Assembly (NCBI GenBank): GCA_016936755.1
Contig: JAFGXF010000045.1
Coordinates: 1 to 64,000, forward strand
Reading direction: 5' to 3'
DNA from: Anaerolineaceae bacterium
GTDB taxonomy: Bacteria; Chloroflexota; Anaerolineae; Anaerolineales; Anaerolineaceae
DNA: 64,000 nt
Below the pieces are notes generated by a model that did not search any database, had not been told where the DNA came from, and saw only the letters and a program-made list of their open reading frames with translations. This document shows positions 45,319 through 55,450 of this stretch, piece after piece. A program made the position numbers and the translations under genes. Position 1 is the first letter of the stretch; each line of letters starts with the position of its first letter.

Positions 45319-48126
45319 TTAGAGTTGTTTTTCATCTAGGGGGATTAATTCACCCCAATTTAAACCCCAACTCGCATCGGTGGTGATTGGGATATTGAGC
45401 TTGTAGACATTTTCCATGACTTGACGAATGATACGGGCTGTATCAAGAAGTTCATGGCGAGGGCATTCCAGTACCAGCTCGTCATGAACTTGTAGTAATA
45501 TAGAGGCAGCCAGACTAGATTGCTTCAATGTCTGTGGTATTTTGATCATCGCCAATTTTAGTATATCAGCTGCTGTACCCTGAATGGGGGCATTAATCGC
45601 CTCACGTTCCTCGCGATTTCGCAAGTTGGGATTGGTTTGGGTTTTTAACCCCGGGAAATATCGTTTCCTGCCCAGTAATGTTTCCACGTACCCCTGCTCT
45701 GTTGCAGATTTCCGCAACCCATCCAAAAAAGACTTAACCCCAGGGAATTGTTTGAAGTAAGACTTAACAAATTCCTCGGATTCTGCCAGGGTTAAGTCGG
45801 TTGAGCGACTTAATCCAAAGGCGCTCATTCCATAGATCAAACCAAAATTAATCGCTTTGGCATGTCGTCTTTGATCCTTGGATACCTGTCCCAATGGGAT
45901 ATTGTATATAGCGGATGCCGTTGTTGCGTGAATGTCTTGATTCGCCCGGAATGCAGCGCACATGTTTTCATCTTCAGACATGGCTGCCACGATCCTCAGC
46001 TCAATTTGCGAATAATCGACTGAGAGTAATACATTACCTGGTGATGCAATGAATCCTTGGCGGACTTTATGGCCCAGCTCTGTCCGTGTAGGGATATTTT
46101 GCAGGTTGGGTTCAGAAGAAGCCAGTCGACCGGTTACAGTGCCGGTTTGATTGAATGAGGTGTGGATACGATGCGTCTGTGGATTCATCTGGGAGGGAAG
46201 CGCATCCACGTAGGTTGATTTTAATTTTGCCAACTCGCGATATTCCAGCACCAAATCAATGATCGGGTGATCTCCGCGCAGGTATTCAAGCACATTGGCA
46301 GAGGTTGAGTAATGACCACTGCTGGTTTTTCTTCCCCGATCTGGTGGAATCAGTTGCATTTTCTCAAAAAGGATGTTGGAGAGTTGTTGGGTGGAGTTGA
46401 TATTAAAACGAACCCCGGCCATTTCATATATATTCCCCTCAATTGTCTGCAACCGCTGTGTAAGTTCTTCTGACATGCGTGTAAAGAATGTAACATCAAT
46501 GGCGATCCCATTTCTTTCCATCTCAGCCAGAACAGGAACAAGCGGCATTTCCATGGTTTCGAATAATTGAGTCGCCTGGAGGCGCTTTAATTCCTGGCTG
46601 AGGATTGGAACCAATCTTAAAGTGACCTCTGCGTCTGCTGCCGCATAAGCAGCAGCAGATTCCACTGATACGTGTGCCATATCGATCTGATTTTTTCCGG
46701 ATCCGATGAGGGTTTCGATTTGTGTCATTTCAATGTCGAGTAGATCACGAGCCATGCTTTTTAATCCCAGGTTTCGCGAGGCCGGGTTTATCAGGAATCC
46801 GGCAATCATTGTGTCGAAGGACAATGGAGAAACAACCAGTCCGTGACGCCAGAGTACCAGATAATCATATTTAATATTATGCCCAACCTTTATAATTTTC
46901 GGATTGGTCATGACTTTTTCTAAATATTTCAGTACATCAGTGACAATGATGTTTCTGTTTGAGTCAACTTGATGACCAATTGGGATGTAATACCCTTCTC
47001 CTTCACGAATACTGAGTGAAATTCCTACCAATTCAGCCCGCATTGGGTCGGTTGAAGTCGTTTCTGTATCGAAAGAAATCAGAGGTGCCTGTTCGATTTC
47101 ATTACAGAAAGTTGATAACAACGGAATTGAATCCAGAATTGTCACTTTGATGGAACTGGACGGTGCTGAGGTGCTTTGTCCACCGGCAGTTGTTGCGAAA
47201 AGTGGCAACTGACGATTATCATCAATGGGATGACCATACGTTCTGGCCACCTCATAAAAACGAGAGAGAAGTGAGCGGAATTCGAGTTGGTTCAATATGG
47301 TTTCTACTTTAATCGGATCGAAAACATGCATGCGTGCATCTTCAAAATTTAAAGATATGGGTGCGTTGATAACAATGCGCGCCAATTTCTGGCTGATATA
47401 GGCAGAATCACGTCCATCCACAAGTTTGGCTTTTACACGCTCTGGAAGTTCATCCAAGTGTTGGTAGATTTCATCGAGTGAAGGGAATTGCTTTAAAAGG
47501 GACAGGGCAGTCTTTTCACCAATGCCCGGTACACCTTTAATGTTATCAGAGCTATCACCAACCAATGCCTTGTAATCAACCACTTGATCAGGATTTATTC
47601 CCCATAATGCGCGTACGTCTTCTTTTAGATAGTCTTTTGCATCGGCAAGTTTGCTGCCTGGCAAATTCACAACAATACGATCATTAACTAATTGTAAAAG
47701 ATCGCGGTCACCGGTAATTATCTTTACACCAAAACCGGCATCGACTGCCTGGTGGGCAATCGTCCCAAGTATGTCATCCGCTTCAAATCCCTTCACCTCA
47801 AGGCGCGGGATATTAAATGCATCCACTAAATCGCGAATACGCTCAATTTGTGGTCTGAGGTCGTCAGGCATTTTTTCGCGGGTAGCTTTATACTCGGGAT
47901 AGATATCATCACGGAAGGTTTTTCCAGTATCAAAGGCTACTGCCAGATATTCTGGTTGATACTGCTCGAGGATCTTCATAAATATGCTGGCAAAACCATA
48001 AGTGCCCGCAGTAGGCTCTCCGCTTTTTGTCTGCCAGCGTTCACGGGATATACCACCAGCAGTCAATGCAAAATATGCCCGGTAGGCAACCGCATGACCG
48101 TCGATTAAATAGAGTGTTGGGGGCAT
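45319..48126 (-). CDS. polA: DNA polymerase I
   Basis: A 935-residue three-domain enzyme. The 5' nuclease domain (1-290) has FDTGKTFR, GFEADDILG and ITGDRDLLQL. The 3'-5' exonuclease domain retains its residues (FDTETTS, HNIKYD, YAAADAEVT), so proofreading is probably active, unlike some thermophile relatives. The polymerase domain has DYSQIELR, the finger motif RRHAKAINFGLIYG and QVHDELVLE. Confidence 0.96.
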   Translation of the reverse strand: MPPTLYLIDGHAVAYRAYFALTAGGISRERWQTKSGEPTAGTYGFASIFMKILEQYQPEYLAVAFDTGKTFRDDIYPEYKATREKMPDDLRPQIERIRDLVDAFNIPRLEVKGFEADDILGTIAHQAVDAGFGVKIITGDRDLLQLVNDRIVVNLPGSKLADAKDYLKEDVRALWGINPDQVVDYKALVGDSSDNIKGVPGIGEKTALSLLKQFPSLDEIYQHLDELPERVKAKLVDGRDSAYISQKLARIVINAPISLNFEDARMHVFDPIKVETILNQLEFRSLLSRFYEVARTYGHPIDDNRQLPLFATTAGGQSTSAPSSSIKVTILDSIPLLSTFCNEIEQAPLISFDTETTSTDPMRAELVGISLSIREGEGYYIPIGHQVDSNRNIIVTDVLKYLEKVMTNPKIIKVGHNIKYDYLVLWRHGLVVSPLSFDTMIAGFLINPASRNLGLKSMARDLLDIEMTQIETLIGSGKNQIDMAHVSVESAAAYAAADAEVTLRLVPILSQELKRLQATQLFETMEMPLVPVLAEMERNGIAIDVTFFTRMSEELTQRLQTIEGNIYEMAGVRFNINSTQQLSNILFEKMQLIPPDRGRKTSSGHYSTSANVLEYLRGDHPIIDLVLEYRELAKLKSTYVDALPSQMNPQTHRIHTSFNQTGTVTGRLASSEPNLQNIPTRTELGHKVRQGFIASPGNVLLSVDYSQIELRIVAAMSEDENMCAAFRANQDIHATTASAIYNIPLGQVSKDQRRHAKAINFGLIYGMSAFGLSRSTDLTLAESEEFVKSYFKQFPGVKSFLDGLRKSATEQGYVETLLGRKRYFPGLKTQTNPNLRNREEREAINAPIQGTAADILKLAMIKIPQTLKQSSLAASILLQVHDELVLECPRHELLDTARIIRQVMENVYKLNIPITTDASWGLNWGELIPLDEKQL

Positions 48127-48155
48127 GCCTGCTTCTCCACAATCATCCTGGATGA

Positions 48156-48184
48156 ATTATAGATGAAAAATGAAGTTGTGGGAA
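48156..48184 (-). promoter_or_regulatory. Candidate polA promoter
   Basis: Minus strand TTCCCA, 17 bp, TATAAT, about 30 bp before the polA ATG, which is preceded by GTGGAGAAGCAGG. Confidence 0.45.
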
Positions 48185-48224
48185 AAGTATATTGGAGGTG
48201 CTGATTGGGTTATTGTTTTGTGAG

Positions 48225-48230
48225 TATAAT
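48225..48230 (+). promoter_or_regulatory. -10 box of the lpd gene
   Basis: TATAAT in the divergent polA-lpd intergenic region, with a weak -35. Transcription start near 48237 gives a leader of about 28 nt containing GTGAGGAG. Confidence 0.45.
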
Positions 48231-48264
48231 CCCGTTAATCCATGTTGTTAAATGTGAGGAGTTC

Positions 48265-49662
48265 ATGAATAAATACGATGTAATGGTTATTGGCGCTGGT
48301 CCAGGTGGTTATGTTGCTGCCATACGGGCAGCGCAATCTGGAAAGAAAACAGCCATCGTCGACCGGGAATGGCTGGGAGGCACTTGCTTGAATGTGGGTT
48401 GCATTCCCTCCAAGGCGTTATTAAAGAACGCAGAAGTGGCGAGGCTTCTTCGTGAAAGAGGGCGTGATTTTGGATTTGGATTTGAAAACCTTTCGCTGGA
48501 CTATGGATCAGCCCTGAAGAGAAGTCGGCAAGTATCGGACCGACTGACAAAGGGGATAAGCTACTTAATGAAGAAGAACAATATAGAATTTATTCATGGA
48601 CACGCCGAATTCCTTGAGAAGGATTCAATCCGTGTACAAGCCAAAGATGGCACAAGTCATGATTATAAAGCCTCCGATATCATTATTGCCACTGGTTCCA
48701 CCGCGATAAACCTGCCTGGCATGGAACCAGATGGAGATACGATTCTGACTTTTAGGGATGCCATCCTGCAAGATAAATTACCTGGCCGCGTGGTGATAAT
48801 CGGTGGCGGCGCAATCGGTGTGGAATTCGCGACCATTTGGGGATCTTATGGTGTGGATGTAACAATTGTGGAAATGCTACCCCGGATCCTCCCGTTGGAG
48901 GATGAAGAGGTTTCAAAAGAGTTGACCCGCGCGTTGACCAGAGAAGGAATCCATGTCCTCACTGATGCACGTGTAGAAAAAGTCGTGAAAAAGGCAGTTG
49001 GATTGGATATACAGGTTAGGATAGGTGATGATGACCAGACATTAACGTCCGATCAAATTCTGGTTGCAGTTGGATTTCAGCCGAACTCCAATGGATTAAA
49101 TCTGGAGGTTATCGAAGTGGAGACCTCCCCTAAAGGGCATGTGTTGGTGGATGATCGTATGTCAACCAATGTCACAGGTGTTTGGGCAATTGGGGATGTT
49201 ACAGGAAAATTATTACTCGCCCATGTTGCCTCTGCGCAGGCAATGCTCTGTGTGGATGCGATCAACGGTAAGGAAATTGACAGATTGGATTACAGGATGA
49301 TGCCCAGGGCAACTTATAGCCATCCACAGGTTGCTTCATTTGGATTTACTGAAAGACAGTCGATTGAAGCTGGTATGGATGTGAAAATCGGGAAATTCCC
49401 CTTCCAGGCGAATGGTAAATCCCTTGGTATGGGGGAATCAAATGGATTTGTCAAGATTTTGACAGAAAGGAATTCCGGCAGAATCATCGGGGTGCATATG
49501 ATCGGCCCGGATGTTTCGGAATTGTTGCCTGAATTAACGCTTGCACAGCGGAACTCGTTGACGGTTACTGCAGTTATGAAGAACATACATGCACACCCCA
49601 CCCTAGGTGAAGCCATTCAGGAAACCGCCCACTTAATCGAGGGATTGCCTGTTCATCTGTAA
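48265..49662 (+). CDS. lpdA: Dihydrolipoyl dehydrogenase
   Basis: A 465-residue flavoprotein disulfide reductase that reoxidises dihydrolipoamide with NAD+. Start ATG 48265 has TGAGGAG; the frame open to 48205 lies upstream of the RBS. FAD fold VIGAGPGGYVAA, redox pair GGTCLNVGCIPSK, NAD fold IIGGGAIGVEFA, AIGDVTG, and the C-terminal HAHPTLGE base motif are all present. No E1/E2 genes are near, so it may serve a glycine-cleavage or other distant 2-oxoacid complex. Confidence 0.93.
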   Translation: MNKYDVMVIGAGPGGYVAAIRAAQSGKKTAIVDREWLGGTCLNVGCIPSKALLKNAEVARLLRERGRDFGFGFENLSLDYGSALKRSRQVSDRLTKGISYLMKKNNIEFIHGHAEFLEKDSIRVQAKDGTSHDYKASDIIIATGSTAINLPGMEPDGDTILTFRDAILQDKLPGRVVIIGGGAIGVEFATIWGSYGVDVTIVEMLPRILPLEDEEVSKELTRALTREGIHVLTDARVEKVVKKAVGLDIQVRIGDDDQTLTSDQILVAVGFQPNSNGLNLEVIEVETSPKGHVLVDDRMSTNVTGVWAIGDVTGKLLLAHVASAQAMLCVDAINGKEIDRLDYRMMPRATYSHPQVASFGFTERQSIEAGMDVKIGKFPFQANGKSLGMGESNGFVKILTERNSGRIIGVHMIGPDVSELLPELTLAQRNSLTVTAVMKNIHAHPTLGEAIQETAHLIEGLPVHL

Positions 49663-50900
49663 TGTGAGATTTGATCACCCAGAGAAGTGTAATGCCCGGC
49701 AACAAGCTGATAAAAATCTGAGACCTTCTTGCGAACAGTGATCTGATTGGCGCGCTCATGTATCAGTTTCAAATTACACCTGGCTGCTTCAAAGCGGCGA
49801 TCAGGATTATCCAAAATAAGTAAAAGGGATTCTGCCAGGGCATTCGTGTCTGAAGGCGGGTACAACAATCCGTTTATACCCGGCGTGATCCATTCCCGTA
49901 TGCTTTCAATATCACCGGCCACCGGGTAGCAACCACAGGCTAGTGCTTCAAGAAGGGAATTGGGAATCCCATCGTGCACTCCCGGCGAGACGACAGCCTC
50001 AGCGCGAGTATATAGCCACCACAAATCCATTTGATCCAATATCGGCAATAAAATGACATTGTGTTCAAGCTTGTTGCTTTTAACCATTTGTATTGCATTT
50101 GGTTGCCCGGCCATGGCAGGACATACAAAACACACATCCGGATGCCTGGCTGCTACGATACCCGCCGCACCGAAAAACACATCGGTTCGAAGGCTGCCAG
50201 GGCGTAATCCCCGGGGATTGACAATAAGCCGCCGATTTGGTGGTATCAGTTCAAGCAAATATTTCGGGCTCAGTGTTCTGGACACTTCGATCTTTTCAAG
50301 GTCAATTCCACCACAGCCCGGAACTACCAGATTGGGACGGTTATGATCAAATCCCCAATTTTTAGCCAGACGGATATCTCGACCAGCATCTGCCATCAGG
50401 CCATCGGTGCGTTTTAAAGTCTGCTGGGTAATTAGCCCCATACGATATGAACCATTGGCATGCAGGGTGAGGTCATTACCCCAGATGGAGACTACCAGTG
50501 GATACCTCCCTTCTGCATATCGTGCCAGCATTCCTTCAAATGGAATACGTAATGCATGGATCACTTCAGGGCCGATCCGGTTTACGATTTTGAGATATTT
50601 TTTCCTAAAGAATGGCAGGGTCAACGGCCCAAGTCCATGCCGCACACCAAGCAGATTGGATCTAAGCGACCCGATTATCCGTCTGGCTGGCTTGTTGTCT
50701 TCATTTCCCGGATTCACACCAGTTGGTCTGGCGGCCAACCCTGAAAATGCCACTGGCAGGATATGCAATTCAGTCAAGCCCGGGAGTTCTGTGCAGGGGT
50801 AAGTCGAAATCAATGCAACCTTATGCCCATCCTTTTGCATATTGGCAATCCAACTTTGGGCAGTTGGGCTGCGACCATCCGCAATGAATAAAAGGTTCAT
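49653..50900 (-). CDS. Glycosyltransferase family 4
   Basis: A 415-residue GT-B enzyme. MNLLFIADGRSPTAQSW opens the acceptor domain, IWGNDLTLHANG lies at the interdomain region, VVPGCGGID precedes the donor domain, and SPGVHDGIPNSLLEALACGC is the GT4 donor motif. It is the last gene of the frr-uppS-cdsA-glpX run, 2 bp from glpX, and its end overlaps the convergent lpd gene by 10 bp with no terminator. Probably a membrane-glycolipid or polysaccharide transferase. Confidence 0.85.
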   Translation of the reverse strand: MNLLFIADGRSPTAQSWIANMQKDGHKVALISTYPCTELPGLTELHILPVAFSGLAARPTGVNPGNEDNKPARRIIGSLRSNLLGVRHGLGPLTLPFFRKKYLKIVNRIGPEVIHALRIPFEGMLARYAEGRYPLVVSIWGNDLTLHANGSYRMGLITQQTLKRTDGLMADAGRDIRLAKNWGFDHNRPNLVVPGCGGIDLEKIEVSRTLSPKYLLELIPPNRRLIVNPRGLRPGSLRTDVFFGAAGIVAARHPDVCFVCPAMAGQPNAIQMVKSNKLEHNVILLPILDQMDLWWLYTRAEAVVSPGVHDGIPNSLLEALACGCYPVAGDIESIREWITPGINGLLYPPSDTNALAESLLLILDNPDRRFEAARCNLKLIHERANQITVRKKVSDFYQLVAGHYTSLGDQISHYR

Positions 50901-50902
50901 GA

Positions 50903-51883
50903 TTAATATATGATCTGGCTTATCTTGCCAAGTTTTTCCAGTTGGTGAGTGGAGATGATTTGTCGGACTGTGCCTGTCAGGCCACGCATGACCAGGCTAT
51001 CTGTCCGAACGCTATCCGCAAAATATGATACACCATCCAACAGGTCACCCCGTGTGATACCTGTGGCAGCAAGAAAAACATTTTCCGATGATACCAACTC
51101 ATCGATATGAAGCACCTTATGAAAATCATAACCAAGATCGCGGCCGCGCTTGTATTCCGCTTCATCGCGCGCATATAGTATGCCTTGGATGTTTCCTCCC
51201 ATTGCCCGCAAACCACAGGCTGCAAGGACACCCTCAGGTGTGCCCCCAATACCCAGCAATACATCGATCTCAGATTGGGGCCAGGCTGTCATCAATGCAC
51301 CTGCCACATCTCCATCCGGTATCAATTTGATGCGGGAGCCACTTTTTCGTACTTCAGCGATCAGGTCCTTGTGCCGAGGTCTGTCTAAGATCACAGCCGT
51401 GAGATGTTCAACATCTTCACCTTTCGCCTTGGCAATTTTCTTTAAGTTTTCTGCTACGGGAGCTTCAATATCGATCACATCTCTGGCTACTGGTCCGACG
51501 GCAATCTTATGCATGTATACAATTGGACCAGGATTGAACATCGTCCCACGAGGAGCAACTGCCACGGTGGCAATGGCATTGGATAAACCCAATGCCAGAG
51601 GGCGGGTCCCATCGATCGGGTCCACAGCCAGATCAACTTCCGGTGGCCCCCCTGCTCCCAGGTGCTCACCTTGGAATAGCATGGGCGCTTTATCTTTTTC
51701 TCCTTCACCAAGAACCACAACAGCACTCATTTCTATGGTGTTCAGAATAATGCGCATTGCATCAACAGCTGCTTTATCTGCAGCAATTTTGTCACCCCGT
51801 CCCATGAAACGACCGGCAGTCATTGCAGCAGCTTCTGTAACGCGAACAAGTTCAAGTGCCAGATTGCGACTGGGTAATGTCAT
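50903..51883 (-). CDS. glpX: Fructose-1,6-bisphosphatase class II
   Basis: A 326-residue gluconeogenic phosphatase of the GlpX family: GRGDKIAADKAAVDAMR, VLGEGEKDKAPML, DLAVDPIDGTRPLA metal site, IPDGDVAGAL and GIGGTPEGVLAACGLRAMGG. Hydrolyses fructose-1,6-bisphosphate and often sedoheptulose bisphosphate. It lies in the frr-uppS-cdsA run, an uncommon partner. Confidence 0.95.
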   Translation of the reverse strand: MTLPSRNLALELVRVTEAAAMTAGRFMGRGDKIAADKAAVDAMRIILNTIEMSAVVVLGEGEKDKAPMLFQGEHLGAGGPPEVDLAVDPIDGTRPLALGLSNAIATVAVAPRGTMFNPGPIVYMHKIAVGPVARDVIDIEAPVAENLKKIAKAKGEDVEHLTAVILDRPRHKDLIAEVRKSGSRIKLIPDGDVAGALMTAWPQSEIDVLLGIGGTPEGVLAACGLRAMGGNIQGILYARDEAEYKRGRDLGYDFHKVLHIDELVSSENVFLAATGITRGDLLDGVSYFADSVRTDSLVMRGLTGTVRQIISTHQLEKLGKISQIIY

Positions 51884-51901
51884 TCAATCTCTCCTTTAAT
51901 A

Positions 51902-52714
51902 CTAATTGATCCACAGGCAGAGCACCAAGTAGTATCCAATTGAAGCCGCCCAGATCCACGAGTCCATGCGGTCCAGAAGCCCCCCATGTCCGGGAAGAAG
52001 ATTTCCGGAATCCTTGACACCAAACTGCCGTTTTAACATGCTCTCGCCAAGGTCTCCAAGTGCGGGGAGTGTGGATAGAACGATTCCGACCAGGATCCCC
52101 CTTTGGATATTCATGGAGGGGGTTACCAACCCCCACAACAGGGAGAATACAATACCGGCAAGCGTACCGACCAGGATACCACCCAGATAACCCTCCCAGG
52201 ATTTATTTGGGCTGAGGCGTGGAGCCATCTTGCTTTTACCAAGACGCGAACCAATGAAATAAGCACCACTGTCTGCCAGCCACGCCACCGGCATAACGAG
52301 CATGAACCACCATAATCCTTCTGGTAATGTACGTAAAGATATAAGATGAGCTCCAAGAACGCCTAAATAGGCTACACCACCAAGGGTGATGGTGAAATCG
52401 ATCGCAGCAGTATTTACACCTTTTTCATAAGCAATTAAATGATAACTCATGGCAGCCAGCACCATGATCGTCAGAATCAAATCCTGATATGCAAAACCTG
52501 ATATGAACCGGGTGATCACCAGCGCTAAGACACCGGTAATAACAAGTATTGCTGCCGGTCGGTATCCGGCATTAATAAATAGCACACAGTATTCCCAAGC
52601 CGCCAGTCCAAGCAGTAGTGCGATGAACAACGTCAACGGCCAACCACCCAAATTAATTAATGCAACACCGATGGGTATTAATATTATGGCGACGATCAGA
52701 CGCTTTACCAACAC
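51902..52714 (-). CDS. cdsA: Phosphatidate cytidylyltransferase
   Basis: A 270-residue multi-spanning membrane enzyme forming CDP-diacylglycerol from phosphatidate and CTP. The C-terminal signature contains SPNKSWEGYLGG and DLGESMLKR, GVKDSG, LPGHGGLLDRMDS. Follows uppS by 19 bp, the usual bacterial order. Confidence 0.95.
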   Translation of the reverse strand: MLVKRLIVAIILIPIGVALINLGGWPLTLFIALLLGLAAWEYCVLFINAGYRPAAILVITGVLALVITRFISGFAYQDLILTIMVLAAMSYHLIAYEKGVNTAAIDFTITLGGVAYLGVLGAHLISLRTLPEGLWWFMLVMPVAWLADSGAYFIGSRLGKSKMAPRLSPNKSWEGYLGGILVGTLAGIVFSLLWGLVTPSMNIQRGILVGIVLSTLPALGDLGESMLKRQFGVKDSGNLLPGHGGLLDRMDSWIWAASIGYYLVLCLWIN

Positions 52715-52733
52715 CTGGTGATATGCCCTCTGG

Positions 52734-53471
52734 TCAGCTTTCTACCTGATTTGAAGATATCTTTCCATAACGACGGTCACGAAGCCCAAATTCTATGATT
52801 GCTTTTCGGAGTTCTTCCTTGTCAAAATCAGGCCAATAGGTGGGGCTAATATACCATTCAGCATAAGCTGATTGCCAGATTAGAAAATTGCTGATGCGCA
52901 TTTCACCAGATGTTCGAACGATCAAATCGGGGTCAGGTACACCTGATGTGAAAAGATACTCTCCAATTAAATCCTCAGACACCGTATCTGGATCGAGCTG
53001 CTCGTTTAGCATGCGTTTGATGGCACAGGCAATTTCATCCCGACCGCCGTAATTAAACGCAATACAAAGCACCAGCCTTTTATTATCTTTAGTGAGTTCA
53101 ATGGCAGCTTTTATTTTTTCAATTAATTGAGGTCTTAACCCCTCAAGTCTGCCTATATGTCTCAATTGCACACCTTCCCTGTGAAGTTCAGCGAGTTCCC
53201 GTTCGATCACATCTTCAACAATGAGCATCAAACCTTTAACTTCTTCTTTTGGGCGTCTCCAATTCTCAGTGGAAAAGGCATAGATAGTAAGATATTTAAC
53301 ACCAAATTCAACAGCCGCCCGCAGTACCTGGCGAAGATTCTCGGTGCCAGCCTTGTGGCCAGCCAGCCGCGGTAACCCGTGGGCGGCTGCCCATCTTCCA
53401 TTACCATCCATGATGATGGCAATGTGTTGTGGTATCTTAGTGAATTTCTTCTGGGGCTTACTCTTGTTCAT
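52734..53471 (-). CDS. uppS: Undecaprenyl diphosphate synthase (cis-prenyltransferase)
   Basis: A 245-residue enzyme extending farnesyl diphosphate to the C55 carrier for peptidoglycan and the surface glycans encoded here. IIMDGNGRWAA contains the catalytic Asp; FSTENWRRPKEEV and DLIVRTSGEMRISNFLIWQ are conserved. 13 bp after frr. Confidence 0.95.
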   Translation of the reverse strand: MNKSKPQKKFTKIPQHIAIIMDGNGRWAAAHGLPRLAGHKAGTENLRQVLRAAVEFGVKYLTIYAFSTENWRRPKEEVKGLMLIVEDVIERELAELHREGVQLRHIGRLEGLRPQLIEKIKAAIELTKDNKRLVLCIAFNYGGRDEIACAIKRMLNEQLDPDTVSEDLIGEYLFTSGVPDPDLIVRTSGEMRISNFLIWQSAYAEWYISPTYWPDFDKEELRKAIIEFGLRDRRYGKISSNQVES

Positions 53472-53484
53472 AGTTGATCAGGAA

Positions 53485-54042
53485 TTAAACTTCCATGATC
53501 TCTTTTTCTTTATTTATCCCTGTTTCATCCACCTGCTCAATCATTCGATCCGTGAGCTTTTGCATTTCTGTTTCAGCAGCCTCCAGGTCATCCTCAGAGA
53601 TCAACTTCTCATGTTCGAATTCCTTGAGGTCTTTTAAAGTATCCCTGCGCACATTACGAATTGCCACTCGGGTTTCTTCCAGACGCCCATGTACGATTTT
53701 TACAAGCTCAAGGCGACGCTCCTCGGTCAGCAGCGGGATATTAAGGCGGATAACCTTGCCATCATTGTTGGGAGTTAATCCAAGCTCAGATACCAGGATA
53801 GCTCGTTCAATGGCTTTCAGGGTGGATGGATCAAATGGACGAATGAGCAATACCCGTGGCTCTGGGGCACTGATATTGGCGAGTTGCATTAATGGCGTGG
53901 GCATTCCATAGTATTCAACAGGTAACTTTTCCACTAACACAGGTGAAGCTCGACCTGTGCGGATAGCAGCGAGATCATCCATCAGTACCTGGATGGCACT
54001 CTTCATGTGTGATTCAGCTTCTTTTATTGCATCTTTGATCAT
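53485..54042 (-). CDS. frr: Ribosome recycling factor
   Basis: A 185-residue protein that splits ribosomes after termination with EF-G. IRTGRASPVLVEKLPVEYYG and RNVRRDTLKDLKEFE are diagnostic, length normal. ATG has GGGAGG upstream. First gene of the frr-uppS-cdsA-glpX-GT4 operon; pyrH and tsf are not adjacent as in many genomes. Confidence 0.96.
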   Translation of the reverse strand: MIKDAIKEAESHMKSAIQVLMDDLAAIRTGRASPVLVEKLPVEYYGMPTPLMQLANISAPEPRVLLIRPFDPSTLKAIERAILVSELGLTPNNDGKVIRLNIPLLTEERRLELVKIVHGRLEETRVAIRNVRRDTLKDLKEFEHEKLISEDDLEAAETEMQKLTDRMIEQVDETGINKEKEIMEV

Positions 54043-54254
54043 GTCTGCCTCCCATTATCAGATAGTTACTTAAGCATACCAAAGAATGATAAAACTTACC
54101 AATCTAATAGCTGGTAAACAGAAAAATGATTGTAAACCTGGATCTTGAATGTCTGTAAGACGCTTTATCAGATAACACCTGTCATGATACAGGCAACGGG
54201 TAAGAAAATAATCAGGCGATTACGACTGTTATTCGATACCAGAGGAAAATCATT

Positions 54255-55427
54255 TTAACGCCGGGAACCGAGCACCACATCGATATCCATTTCCTCGCCA
54301 TTGCGAAGAACTGTCAATGTGATTGTATCACCAGGCGATTTGTTGTTCACCAAATAGCTGAGCAAGTCGCTGAAAACATTTACTGGTCTTCCATCAGCAG
54401 CAATAATGAGGTCACCCCCGCCTACCAGACCCGTGATGGAAGTTGCCCTTGTGCCACCGCGGATACCTGCCCGACTTGCCGGGCCACCAGCACTCACATT
54501 TACTACATAAGCACCGCCCATATGAGTGATACCCAAGGCCTCCATTGCAGTCAGGTTAAGTACTTCGCGACTGGTGATACCCAAATACGGATAATCATAA
54601 CTGCCAAATTTGATTAGGGAAGGCACTACTCGTTTGACTATGTTGCTGGCAATCGCGAATCCGATACCGGTATTAACAGCTGCGCCGGTCATAGTCGAAC
54701 CAGCAGTTTGGATGGCCCGATTAACACCAACAACTTCACCATTGAGGTTTAGCAGAGGACCACCTGAATTGCCGGGATTGATTGATGCATCCGTTTGGAT
54801 TAGATCTGCAGCTGTATAATATGCGCCTGACTCAGTCTGTCTTTGTGAATCCAGTGTTCTTCCCAGTGCTGAAACGATTCCAACAGTCATTGTGCCGGTC
54901 AAACCATAGGGATTCCCAATGGCTATAACGGTTTGACCAACCTTTAATTGGCTGGAGTCACCCAAGGTGAGTGGATGAAGCTCCTCGTCTGCAACATCCA
55001 CTTTAATCACAGCCAGGTCCGAATCGAGATCGGTACCAATCACTTCACCATAGGTTTTATAACCAGAAGGAAAATCCACTTCGATCGAGTGTTCACCCTC
55101 CACAACATGGTAATTGGTAACAATGTGACCCTGATAATCGATCACAAAACCAGACCCCAACCCTTCTCCTTCGGCTGTGATAACTTGAATGGCAACAATA
55201 CCGGGATCAACGGTGGTATATAGCGTTGTAAGGATCTCCTCAACATTGGCAAGATCCGGTACAGGGATGGTATTAAAAGTTGGAGTATCGCTGAATGACT
55301 CATAAGTAGGGATTTCATCAGTGGTTTTTTCAGTACTGTCTGGCAGTACCTCAGTAGTGATTGTTTGACAGGATAAAATCACGATTAAACTCAAAATCGC
55401 AATTAATACTCTTATGATTCTATTCAT
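54255..55427 (-). CDS. HtrA/DegP-like serine protease lipoprotein with PDZ domain
   Basis: A 390-residue exported quality-control protease. A hydrophobic leader ends in a lipobox with Cys20, then a Ser/Thr/Pro linker. The trypsin-like domain has His107 (TNYHVV), Asp137 (DSDLAV) and Ser221 (GNSGGP); a single PDZ domain fills the last 100 residues. ATG 55427 is preferred over 55433 because AGGTGG is at proper distance from it. It is 17-23 bp downstream of dnaJ, suggesting a stress-response operon. Confidence 0.92.
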   Translation of the reverse strand: MNRIIRVLIAILSLIVILSCQTITTEVLPDSTEKTTDEIPTYESFSDTPTFNTIPVPDLANVEEILTTLYTTVDPGIVAIQVITAEGEGLGSGFVIDYQGHIVTNYHVVEGEHSIEVDFPSGYKTYGEVIGTDLDSDLAVIKVDVADEELHPLTLGDSSQLKVGQTVIAIGNPYGLTGTMTVGIVSALGRTLDSQRQTESGAYYTAADLIQTDASINPGNSGGPLLNLNGEVVGVNRAIQTAGSTMTGAAVNTGIGFAIASNIVKRVVPSLIKFGSYDYPYLGITSREVLNLTAMEALGITHMGGAYVVNVSAGGPASRAGIRGGTRATSITGLVGGGDLIIAADGRPVNVFSDLLSYLVNNKSPGDTITLTVLRNGEEMDIDVVLGSRR

Positions 55428-55450
55428 GTTCATCCACCTTTCAATTTGAC

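Noticed and set aside
51150-51899. 249-residue plus-strand frame across glpX
   Set aside because: Antisense shadow of glpX, rich in Ser/Arg/Pro as expected from the complement of a coding frame.
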